From positions 1-11,209 of the forward strand of contig CAMBTF010000026.1 in assembly GCA_945870545.1 (NCBI GenBank): a DNA stretch of 11,209 bases, given 5' to 3'. Of the stretch, positions 1 to 7,514 are shown one piece after another (within the stretch, counting starts at the first letter, position 1; each line of letters opens with the position of its first letter). Made by a program: the position numbers and the translations under genes. The stretch comes from Akkermansia muciniphila. Lineage in GTDB: Bacteria; Verrucomicrobiota; Verrucomicrobiia; Verrucomicrobiales; Akkermansiaceae. Below the pieces are notes generated by a model. That model had not been told where the DNA came from. It saw only the letters and a program-made list of their open reading frames with translations, and made no database searches.

Positions 1-861
1 ATGGCCAACCTCCGAGACATCCGCCGCCGCATCAAGTCGGTGAAGAACACCGCCCAGATCACCCGGGCGATGCAGCTTGTCGCGGCCGCAAAGATGAAGA
101 AAGCCCAGGATCAGGCGATGGCGGGTCGGGATTATTCCTCCCAGCTCAACGCCGTCCTCAGCGACATCAGTGCAGGCGAATCCGAGGATGCCTCCCATCC
201 TCTGCTCGAAGTCCGCGAAGGAAACCGCGAGCTCGTGCTGGTCATCTCCACCGACAAGGGCCTTTGCGGCCCGCTCAATACGAACCTCGCCAAGAAACTC
301 CGCTCCTCCACTTCCGATACGGCGGATTACGTGACCGTCGGCCGCAAGCTCCGCATCATGCTGGAGAAGCTCCAGAAAAACATTCTCGCGGATTTCACCG
401 TGAAAGACCCTGTGCCCTTCGCCGAGGCGCGCGCCATCGCCTCTTTCCTGACCAAGCAATTCACGGAAGGCAACTACGACAAGGTTTCCATCATCCACAT
501 GCGTTTCATCAACACGCTGACGCAGATCCCGGAGTTGGTCACTTTGCTCCCCGTCCAGCCACCTGCCGCCTCCGAAAATGAGGGTGCGATCCCCGGCAGC
601 AGCGCGGATCACCTCTTCGAGCCGTCCGCCGCCGATGTGCTGGCCTCCATCCTGCCGCTTTACATCAATTTCCAGGTCTATCAGGCGCTCCTCGAAGCGC
701 GCGCCACCGAGCATTCCGCACGGATGGTCGCCATGAAAGCCGCCACCGATAACGCCAAGAAATTCATCAAGGAACTCACCCTCGAATACAACAAGGTCCG
801 CCAAGGTGCGATCACCGCGGAACTCCTTGAAATCACCACCGCCATGAAGGCGATGGAGTAA
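1..861 (+). CDS. atpG: F1Fo ATP synthase gamma subunit
   Basis: Encodes the central rotor shaft of the F1 sector, which couples proton flow through Fo to ATP synthesis on the beta subunits at the inner face of the membrane. The 286-residue length matches the family (about 287 in E. coli). The N-terminus (MANLRDIRRRIKSVKNTAQI, then TRAMQLVAAAKM) and the C-terminal helix (MKAATDNAKKFIKEL, then EYNKVRQGAITAELLEI) are the two conserved coiled-coil ends of gamma. The internal STDKGLCGPLN motif around residues 83-93 is also diagnostic. The ATG at base 1 gives the canonical N-terminus, so the gene is complete although the window begins on its first base. It is followed by atpD after a 120-bp repeat-bearing spacer. 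The upstream atp genes presumably lie outside the window. Confidence 0.97.
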   Translation: MANLRDIRRRIKSVKNTAQITRAMQLVAAAKMKKAQDQAMAGRDYSSQLNAVLSDISAGESEDASHPLLEVREGNRELVLVISTDKGLCGPLNTNLAKKLRSSTSDTADYVTVGRKLRIMLEKLQKNILADFTVKDPVPFAEARAIASFLTKQFTEGNYDKVSIIHMRFINTLTQIPELVTLLPVQPPAASENEGAIPGSSADHLFEPSAADVLASILPLYINFQVYQALLEARATEHSARMVAMKAATDNAKKFIKELTLEYNKVRQGAITAELLEITTAMKAME

Positions 862-863
862 AT

Positions 864-2448
<1,585 letters not shown>

Positions 2449-2459
2449 CTCCTAAGATC

Positions 2460-2526
2460 CCAGAGTCCAGAAACCAGAGTCCAGTCTCGCGGTTTCAAGC
2501 TCTGGTTTCTGAACTCTGGATTCTCA
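2460..2526 (+). repeat. Inverted arrays of a 7-nt repeat between atpD and atpC
   Basis: Four heptamers begin at 2460, 2467, 2474 and 2481, each starting CCAG (types CCAGAGT and CCAGAAA). Inverted copies with the same 7-nt phase lie at 2499-2519 (actctgg and tttctga types). The core arms 2460-2479 and 2500-2519 pair at 19 of 20 positions across a 20-nt loop, a very stable hairpin. It lacks a following T-run and sits inside an operon, so a rho-independent terminator is unlikely. It ends about 11 nt before the atpC ATG at 2531, again where a Shine-Dalgarno would be expected but is not seen. Confidence 0.85.
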
Positions 2527-2530
2527 CTAT

Positions 2531-2944
2531 ATGTCCCTTCACCTCGAAATCGTCACGCCTGAGAAAAAGATTTTCTCGGACACAGTTGAGAACGTCTATC
2601 TGCCCGGAGCGGACGGGGAAATGGGTATCCTGCCAAGCCATGCCGGCTTGGTGACCGCCCTTCAGCCCGGCGAGCTTCGCTACCTGCGCGATGGTCAGGT
2701 CGTCACTCTTGCCATCGGATCCGGTTTTGCGGAAATCGCCCACGACAAGGCCGTGGTTCTCACGGACATGGCGCTGGGCGAGTCCGAGATCGATGAGCAA
2801 GCGGCCGAAGAGGCCATGCAGCGCGCTGAGGAAAAACTGCAGACCATCGGCCACGACATGGGCGCGGAAGAAGTCGCTTACCTGCAAGGTATCATCGCCA
2901 AACAGACCGCGGCATTGCGCTTCAAGCGCAAGCACCAGCATTGA
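2531..2944 (+). CDS. atpC: F1Fo ATP synthase epsilon subunit
   Basis: Epsilon joins gamma in the rotor stalk and can inhibit ATP hydrolysis through its C-terminal helices. The 137 residues fit the family. The N-terminal beta-sandwich has the standard opening LEIVTPEKKIFSDTVENVYL and the signature GEMGILPSHAGLVTALQPGE at about 29-48. The C-terminal third, about 84-137, is Glu/Ala-rich and consistent with the two-helix hairpin. It is last in the gamma-beta-epsilon order and is preceded by the second heptamer-repeat hairpin. The following sequence has a weak third hairpin and then an apparently unrelated gene, so this is probably the operon end. Confidence 0.96.
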   Translation: MSLHLEIVTPEKKIFSDTVENVYLPGADGEMGILPSHAGLVTALQPGELRYLRDGQVVTLAIGSGFAEIAHDKAVVLTDMALGESEIDEQAAEEAMQRAEEKLQTIGHDMGAEEVAYLQGIIAKQTAALRFKRKHQH

Positions 2945-2945
2945 G

Positions 2946-3007
2946 GAAATTCCAAGCTCCAAGTTTTAACCCCTAAACTCTGGTAAAAGCCCGGGAAGCT
3001 GGATTTC
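2946..3007 (+). repeat. Weak inverted repeat with heptamers after atpC
   Basis: Two tandem heptamers, tccaagc and tccaagt, lie at 2951-2964. The left arm 2946-2960 pairs with 2995-3007 at 12 positions with one mismatch and two single-base bulges. The pattern echoes the two hairpins upstream but is shorter and less regular. It could mark the operon end, although no U-rich tail follows. The rest of the 149-bp gap to the next gene has no recognisable gene. Confidence 0.4.
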
Positions 3008-3023
3008 TATTCGGCGCATATCC

Positions 3024-3046
3024 GTGGCACGCGCCACCGCTGTGGC
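3024..3046 (+). repeat. Alternating hairpin element gtggc / gccac / gtggc
   Basis: The 5-nt segment gccac (3033-3037) is flanked on each side by gtggc (3024-3028 and 3042-3046), separated by 4-nt loops (acgc and cgct). It can therefore pair with either neighbour but not both. It lies 48 bp upstream of the membrane protein ATG at 3094. It is short and may be chance in GC-rich DNA. Confidence 0.3.
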
Positions 3047-3093
3047 AGTTCCCGCTTGAATGTCTGGCGTGCCCAGCCTAATCCCTTCGCCAC

Positions 3094-3699
3094 ATGGACC
3101 CCCGCCACCCTTATGAAATGATCCCGCTGTTCACGGCGGGGCTGCTGCTGGGCACTTGGCTGGTCGGCTCCCATGCGTTGATGCTCGCGAAGCCCGCGCT
3201 GGTTCAGGGTTGGCTCAAAAAGTTTCCGCGCCATAACCTCTCCGGGCAGATCATTCTGGGCATCGGCCTGGCGTGGTTCTGGCTGCTGGTCGCGCCGGAA
3301 GACATGGGCAAGCTAAGCGCGCTGCGCATGGATCTCGGCGAGTTCAACAACGTCAAGCCCATCCTGCGCCTGCTGGTTCCGGCCTCGCTGGTGCTGGTTT
3401 CCATGAGCGTGCGCGATTTCCTCGCGGTGCGCGCGCTGGGTCTGCTAGGGTTGATGGTGGCCGCTCCGCTGCTGGATGCCGCTTTCCTGAAAGACCCGGC
3501 TAGCCGCCTGTTGATCCCCATCTTCGCCTATGCCCTGCTAACGGCGGCGCTTTTCTGGGTGGGCATGCCCTACCTTTTCCGCGACGCGGTGTCATGGGTG
3601 ACCGCCACTCCGGGACGCTGGCGCTCCGCCTGCCTCTGCGGGCTGGCCTATGGCGCGGCCACGCTGGTTTGCGCTTTCGCTTTCTGGCGGGATTACTAG
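3094..3699 (+). CDS. Hypothetical multi-span inner-membrane protein
   Basis: I do not recognise a family for this 201-residue protein. It is strongly hydrophobic, with about six likely membrane segments near residues 10-30, 50-67, 88-104, 110-130, 138-160 and 178-196. Short charged loops lie between them, for example APEDMGKLSALRMDLGEFNN at 67-86. It ends in a short polar tail, WRDY. No catalytic or transport motif stands out. The ATG at 3094 is chosen because it opens the hydrophobic frame; an ATG at 3118 (Met9) is a possible alternative. No Shine-Dalgarno is visible for either. It starts 149 bp after atpC and may have its own promoter. Its stop codon lies 4 bp from the stop of the convergent lipoprotein gene. 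Confidence 0.75.
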   Translation: MDPRHPYEMIPLFTAGLLLGTWLVGSHALMLAKPALVQGWLKKFPRHNLSGQIILGIGLAWFWLLVAPEDMGKLSALRMDLGEFNNVKPILRLLVPASLVLVSMSVRDFLAVRALGLLGLMVAAPLLDAAFLKDPASRLLIPIFAYALLTAALFWVGMPYLFRDAVSWVTATPGRWRSACLCGLAYGAATLVCAFAFWRDY

Positions 3700-3709
3700 G
3701 AAACTAGTA
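3694..3709. repeat. Perfect 6-bp stem with GAAA loop at convergent stop codons
   Basis: tactag (3694-3699) and ctagta (3704-3709) are exact reverse complements around a gaaa loop, giving a GNRA-type tetraloop on the + strand transcript. The TAG stop of the membrane protein (3697-3699) and the TAG stop of the leftward lipoprotein (complement of 3704-3706) lie symmetrically in the two arms. There is no T-run, so termination is not demonstrated. The hairpin could protect 3' ends, or simply reflect the two mirrored stop codons. Confidence 0.5.
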
Positions 3710-3889
3710 GACGGGTGCACCGCCGGACTGGTATTCCGTGTCAGAACCGCCTGTGTGCTGCTCCGCTTTTTTTTCCATTTCGGTGCCGAGGACGCGCATG
3801 TCGCGCCCCAGCCCGACGGTGGTGTTGCAGGATGACAGGGCTGCGAGGGCAGTTGCGCCCAGAAGTGCCGTTTTTAAGATGTTTTTCAT
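3704..3889 (-). CDS. Small entericidin-like lipoprotein
   Basis: A 61-residue protein with a lipoprotein signal peptide: a short basic start (MKNILK), a hydrophobic stretch to about residue 17, and a lipobox LSSC with Cys21 as the predicted lipidated residue. The mature start CNTTVGLGRDMRVLGTEMEKKAE follows the pattern of the entericidin EcnA/EcnB family (CNT, then G-G-D, then G-E-I-x-x-A), small envelope lipoproteins first described as an antidote and toxin pair in E. coli. The C-terminal tail, residues 44-61, is Gly/Ser-rich and longer than in typical entericidins. No partner gene is seen, so a toxin-antidote role is not supported. It lies 33 bp downstream of the acidic hypothetical gene and may share its transcript. 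An A8 run in the coding strand encodes EKKA. Confidence 0.75.
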   Translation of the reverse strand: MKNILKTALLGATALAALSSCNTTVGLGRDMRVLGTEMEKKAEQHTGGSDTEYQSGGAPVY

Positions 3890-3922
3890 GTGAGGAAATG
3901 GATGTACCGGAGTCTGAATTTG

Positions 3923-5122
3923 TCAACTTTTCTTGAGTTCACGGCGCAGTTCGATGATGCCATCGCGAATGGCGAAAATTTCGTCGCGTAGGTTCTCGAG
4001 GGAAGCGCAAGCATCCGGATCATCGGCGGTGGCAATCAGTTCGCCGCAGGCGCCAACGGCATCGTTGATCCAGTTCAGGCAGCGTTTCAGGACAGCGAGG
4101 ACGAACCCGGCCTCCGGCTCGTAAGTGCCGTCATATCCGTGGAGCACGCCCGCGAGCTTGGCGCTGACCTGCATGAGATCGGATACGAGCCGCTGCGCCG
4201 GGCTGTCCTTATCATCACCGCGGCTCACCAGATCGAAGCAGCGCATCGCCACCTCGCGTGCTCTGGTCTGCAATGGATGGCTTTCAGCGAGCCAATCCTC
4301 ATCGTCCTCGTCTTCCTCCCCGTCCTCGTCGTTATCGTCTGAGTCCCGCCATTCTTCGCGGAAATCCCCTTCATCATCGAAGTCCTCGTCCTCGCCGCTT
4401 TCCTCGCGTTCCGCCATGGCTCCGAGTAGGCCGTCCCAGCCCATCACAAAAGCCTCTTTCCGCTCGCTATCGTGGTCGTCGATGTATTTCTCCAGCACCT
4501 CCTGATAGGCGTCGCTGAGGCGGTCGGATTCCTTGAGTCGCTCTTCCCATTCGAACTCGTCGAGCTCGCTTTTAGCGGTGTCGGGCGCGCTTTCTGCGGA
4601 ATCGTCCGGCTCGGCGCGGCGTATCACCTGGGCGAGGAAATCCCGCATCGCGCTGAGGTTAGCGAGTTTCTGCGCCTCCTCCTGATCCTCGTCCATCTGC
4701 CATTCGCTGGCGGAGACCTTGAGGTGATAATCGGCCGCCTCGATGAGCACTCGCCCGTTGATTTCGCTGAACCACTCGATGTAAAGGACGTTGCTCCATT
4801 GGAAAGGGATTTCCTGCCCGCGCCGTTCGCACTCGTCCATTTCTTCTTCGGAAATTTCCGGCACACGTGCTTTCCGGGAGGCGGTGACATCGCCAATGAT
4901 GCCGGTCTGCTCGGTATCGAGCTCGGAGGCCTCGGGGCAGACGCGGGGATTGGGATTTTCGAACTCCAGCACGGTTCCCGCGAGATCCCGCCAGCAGTCG
5001 CCGTTGAGGGAAAGGATCAGTGGCTCATCGCGCCCCGCAAGCCAGATCCTGCCGGTGGTGAGCCCCTCGACGGTGTTGTCGATCAACCCGTGTTCCACCG
5101 CTTCGTCTACGCGCCATGCCAT
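3923..5122 (-). CDS. Conserved-looking acidic hypothetical protein
   Basis: A 399-residue soluble protein without signal peptide or membrane span, of no family I can name. Residues 1-170 look like a folded domain (GRIWLAGRDEPLILSLNGDC at 24-43, GDVTASRKARVPEI at 77-90, LYIEWFSEINGRVLIEAADY at 113-132). I have an impression of similar uncharacterised proteins in Verrucomicrobiota and Planctomycetota, but cannot verify it. Residues 171-237 are helical and charged. Residues 238-280 are almost entirely Asp/Glu/Ser. Residues 281-399 look all-helical and end in a basic RRELKKS. The acidic tract could bind cations or basic partners, or be a disordered linker. The ATG at 5122 follows a GC-rich leader with strong inverted repeats. 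The gene sits between the deaminase (64 bp upstream) and the lipoprotein (33 bp downstream), suggesting one leftward transcript. Confidence 0.8.
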   Translation of the reverse strand: MAWRVDEAVEHGLIDNTVEGLTTGRIWLAGRDEPLILSLNGDCWRDLAGTVLEFENPNPRVCPEASELDTEQTGIIGDVTASRKARVPEISEEEMDECERRGQEIPFQWSNVLYIEWFSEINGRVLIEAADYHLKVSASEWQMDEDQEEAQKLANLSAMRDFLAQVIRRAEPDDSAESAPDTAKSELDEFEWEERLKESDRLSDAYQEVLEKYIDDHDSERKEAFVMGWDGLLGAMAEREESGEDEDFDDEGDFREEWRDSDDNDEDGEEDEDDEDWLAESHPLQTRAREVAMRCFDLVSRGDDKDSPAQRLVSDLMQVSAKLAGVLHGYDGTYEPEAGFVLAVLKRCLNWINDAVGACGELIATADDPDACASLENLRDEIFAIRDGIIELRRELKKS

Positions 5123-5127
5123 GCGCG

Positions 5128-5178
5128 GGATGATCCCACCCTGCTTCTTGAAACGTCAAGCCAGCTGTTGGGGTGGGA
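5128..5178 (-). promoter_or_regulatory. Nested and competing inverted repeats in the leader of the acidic hypothetical gene
   Basis: tcccaccc at 5134-5141 is the exact complement of gggtggga at 5171-5178. Inside that stem, cttga (5147-5151) pairs with tcaag (5156-5160) across 4 nt. In addition ggga at 5128-5131 can pair with tccc at 5134-5137, competing for the same bases. On the leftward transcript this structure spans the 64-nt gap after the deaminase stop and reaches to 5 nt before the downstream ATG. It includes the only purine-rich stretch (gggtggga) that could act as a ribosome binding site. A translational coupling or attenuation role is inferred only. Confidence 0.4.
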
Positions 5179-5186
5179 CTGTGCCG

Positions 5187-5669
5187 TTAGTAAATTTTTC
5201 TGCCGGGCATCGCTAGGTATTCCTCCGCCAGCGCGAGCGCCTCTTCGCGGGCGAGCTGTGTCTCGGGGATCGAGCGCTCGGCGGCTGGCAAGGTGAACTG
5301 GCGGAAGAACTCGCAGTCATCGAACCCGAGGCGGGCGGCAATGGTGATATCGAAGCCATAGTGAATCGTGGAAATGCGCGCCCAATGGATCGCGCCGAGG
5401 CACATCGGGCAGGGCTGGCCGGTGGTGTGGATCACGCAGCCTTCCAGAGTGTGGCTGCCGGTTTTCGCGCACGCATCGCGGATGGCGACGATCTCGCCGT
5501 GGGCGGTGGGATCGTTGGTGGCGAGGACGCGGTTCCAGCCTTCGCCGATGATTTCCGTGTCGCGTACGATGACCGCGCCGAAGGGACCGCCGTCCCCGGC
5601 ACGCATGCCGTTTCTCGCGAGTTGGATGGCGCGCCGCATGAATTCCTCTTTCATGGTGATTTCATACAT
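5187..5669 (-). CDS. guaD: Guanine deaminase, cytidine deaminase-fold (GuaD-like)
   Basis: A 160-residue zinc-dependent nucleobase deaminase, probably converting guanine to xanthine and ammonia in the cytoplasm during purine salvage. The zinc site is visible: His57 and the proton-shuttling Glu59 in PTAHGEIVAIR, and Cys87 and Cys90 in PCPMCLGAIHWAR. It resembles B. subtilis GuaD specifically rather than TadA or cytidine deaminase: GGPFGAVIV at 27-35, the AxLGFDD segment (Asp117-Asp118) where GuaD has its guanine-contacting Asp, an ERSIP motif at 131-135, and a C-terminal Tyr160, matching the final Tyr of the domain-swapped tail in GuaD. The first ATG is used; Met6 (5654) is an alternative and changes little. 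It is the first gene of a probable three-gene leftward unit. Other base deaminase activity within the family cannot be excluded. Confidence 0.85.
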   Translation of the reverse strand: MYEITMKEEFMRRAIQLARNGMRAGDGGPFGAVIVRDTEIIGEGWNRVLATNDPTAHGEIVAIRDACAKTGSHTLEGCVIHTTGQPCPMCLGAIHWARISTIHYGFDITIAARLGFDDCEFFRQFTLPAAERSIPETQLAREEALALAEEYLAMPGRKIY

Positions 5670-5810
5670 TTCCCGGCAATCGCTGACAAGGCCGCAGGGA
5701 CATGACCCGCCTTTGCCTATGTAAAGTTCTTCGAAAACGATTACTCGGGCTTGTCACAAGTCCGTGCGCCTGACTAATCATCATGCGTGGAGTGAAAACA
5801 TCCCGATCCG
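5670..5810. promoter_or_regulatory. Divergent spacer between deaminase and kinase genes
   Basis: This 141-bp stretch separates two divergent genes and should hold both promoters. An 11-bp perfect odd palindrome, cttgtcacaag, sits at 5750-5760 and overlaps a TTGTCA (5751-5756) that could act as a -35 for the kinase. The matching -10, near TAATCA at 5775, is poor. No convincing promoter is seen on the deaminase side. The palindrome is a possible operator half-site pair, but this is weak evidence. Confidence 0.35.
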
Positions 5811-7514
5811 ATGAGCGAGCCGAAACATAGCGCCCTATTTGTAGCTCCCGAGGTGGAGGAGGTCGCGAGGCTTTTCCCCAATTACGAGATCCTAGGACTT
5901 ATCGCGTGCGGTGGCATGGGTGCGGTTTACCACGCGGTGCAGTCGTCGCTTGAGCGTCCTGTGGCGATCAAGATCCTGCCGCGCGAGTTCTCAGCGGACG
6001 CCGTGTTCCGTTCCGGCTTTGAATCCGAGGCGAAGGCGATGGCGAAATTGAACCATCCGAACCTGATCGGCGTGTACGATTTCGGCGAGGTGGAGGGGCT
6101 GCTTTTCATCGTGATGGAGTTTGTGGAGGGGCAATCCCTTCACCACGCGGCACATGGCTTTTCTGTCGAACATAAGGACGCGGTCAATCTAGTCATCAAT
6201 GTATGTCACGGCCTCGCACACGCCCATGAATACGGGATCCTGCACCGGGACATCAAACCTTCCAATATCCTGCTCGACGGCCAGATGAACCCTAAAATCG
6301 GGGATTTCGGCTTGGCGCGGACGCTGGAGCGCCAGATCGAAGAGGGCGAGCAGATCTTCGGCACACCGGGCTACACCGCGCCGGAAGTTCTGCGCCCACC
6401 GTTCACGATCGACCAGCGCGCCGATATCTTTTCCGTAGGCGTGATGCTCCATGAGCTCCTGACAGGCCACCTGCCCGACGCAGACCCTCGCCCGGCCTCG
6501 CAAATATGTGGCTGCAACCATCGCCTTGACGCAGTGATCCAGCGCGCCACGCATCCGGATCCGAACCGGCGCTTCACGTCGGCTACCGAGCTTGCCCGGG
6601 AACTTGGCAACATCGCGGCGATGCCGAGCCGCACTCTACAAACCGGCACGCCTGCCATCAAGGGCAACCCGAATGCGGGGGGGGCTGCCCTGTCCAGGCC
6701 CGTCCAAAGAGCGGCCGCTGCGCCTAGCCACAGCGCCCTGTCCAGGCCCGTCCATTCCGCGCTCTCTCGGCGAAGCGCCGCGCCGCCAAATCCCTCCCCG
6801 GCCACTGCGCGGCGGCACCAGGGTTCCTTCAACAATCCGAAGCCCCTTGCCAAGGAATCCTCGGGCTCCGGCTTGGTCGTTTTCCTGCTCATCGCGGTGA
6901 TTGGCGTGGCCGCCACCTATTTCGTGATGAAGGACCCCACACCCGCGCCTGACTCCCCGCCGCAGTCACCGGCGGCAATCGAACAAACGACGACGCCGCC
7001 AAGCCCGGCGCCTGTCGTAAAAAAAGTGGCAGAGACGGAGCCCGCCGATGTCCTAGGTCGCGTCCGCTCTTCGATACGCCAGCGAGTCGGGCCAGTCCTG
7101 GAAAGCAATCGGCGCGACATGAAGGCCAATCTGAGCGATTACAAAAAAGCGATGGAAGCCGCCGCGGACGGGCTTCCCCTCGTGGATCGCGAGCGCATCG
7201 GCAAAACACTTTCCGAAAACCTGCGGATCTGGGAGGACAGCGGTGACAAACTCCCGGAGACGCTTCCCGCCGGCTTCCGGGTTGTTGACGGCGCGGAGGA
7301 TATCCACGCCCGTCATGTGGAAAAACAGGCCGCGATCCAAAGCGGGCTTGAGAGTGAGATCGCATCCCTCGCCCGCATTTACGTGCTGGAATTGCAGAAC
7401 CAGATCGAGCAAATCGCAAAGGATGGGGACGCCCGGGCGATCAATGCCTTGGAAGAGGAAGTCCGAGCCGTGGAGGGGAATGTGAAGGGATTCCGCGAGG
7501 CGATAACCGATTAG
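5811..7514 (+). CDS. Membrane-anchored Ser/Thr protein kinase (Hanks type)
   Basis: A 567-residue eukaryotic-like kinase that should phosphorylate Ser/Thr of protein substrates in the cytoplasm. The kinase domain spans about 25-265: nucleotide loop ACGGMGAVY (32-40), Lys54 in VAIK, a helix-C Glu at about 73, HRDIKPSNILLD (145-156) with catalytic Asp147, DFG at 165-167, activation segment GTPGYTAPE (184-192), and Asp205 in ADIFSVG. The first Gly of the GxGxxG loop is Ala32, but all catalytic residues remain, so it is probably active. Residues 270-350 form an Ala/Ser/Pro linker with a repeated ALSRPV motif. One membrane helix lies at 354-373. A Pro-rich stretch (375-402) and a helical, coiled-coil-like outer domain (405-567) follow, with no PASTA repeats. 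The outer part may sense an envelope signal. No cognate phosphatase or forkhead-associated protein is adjacent. Confidence 0.93.
   Translation: MSEPKHSALFVAPEVEEVARLFPNYEILGLIACGGMGAVYHAVQSSLERPVAIKILPREFSADAVFRSGFESEAKAMAKLNHPNLIGVYDFGEVEGLLFIVMEFVEGQSLHHAAHGFSVEHKDAVNLVINVCHGLAHAHEYGILHRDIKPSNILLDGQMNPKIGDFGLARTLERQIEEGEQIFGTPGYTAPEVLRPPFTIDQRADIFSVGVMLHELLTGHLPDADPRPASQICGCNHRLDAVIQRATHPDPNRRFTSATELARELGNIAAMPSRTLQTGTPAIKGNPNAGGAALSRPVQRAAAAPSHSALSRPVHSALSRRSAAPPNPSPATARRHQGSFNNPKPLAKESSGSGLVVFLLIAVIGVAATYFVMKDPTPAPDSPPQSPAAIEQTTTPPSPAPVVKKVAETEPADVLGRVRSSIRQRVGPVLESNRRDMKANLSDYKKAMEAAADGLPLVDRERIGKTLSENLRIWEDSGDKLPETLPAGFRVVDGAEDIHARHVEKQAAIQSGLESEIASLARIYVLELQNQIEQIAKDGDARAINALEEEVRAVEGNVKGFREAITD
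6687..6754 (+). repeat. 20-nt direct repeat inside the kinase linker
   Basis: An exact 20-nt sequence occurs at 6687-6706 and 6735-6754, offset by 48 nt (16 codons), so both copies encode ALSRPV in frame. It lies between the kinase domain and the membrane helix and looks like a small in-frame duplication. A run of eight G at 6677-6684 is just upstream. Confidence 0.8.

Noticed and set aside
2460..2519. The strong atpD-atpC hairpin as a transcription terminator
   Set aside because: It lies inside the operon, has no T-run after it, and is built of 7-nt repeats like the atpG-atpD element; a repeat-derived structure fits better.
3056..3084. TTGAAT, 17 bp, TAATCC as a promoter for the membrane protein gene
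   Set aside because: Spacing is right but the -10 matches at only two positions; not distinguishable from chance.
4125..4505. Rightward frame encoding a long poly-Ser stretch
   Set aside because: The Ser run is simply the antisense reading of the Asp/Glu codons in the acidic tract of the leftward gene.
4472..5296. Rightward 274-codon open frame over the acidic protein and the deaminase end
   Set aside because: It overlaps two genes with clear coding signals on the other strand, including part of the deaminase, and shows no motif. Chance open frame.
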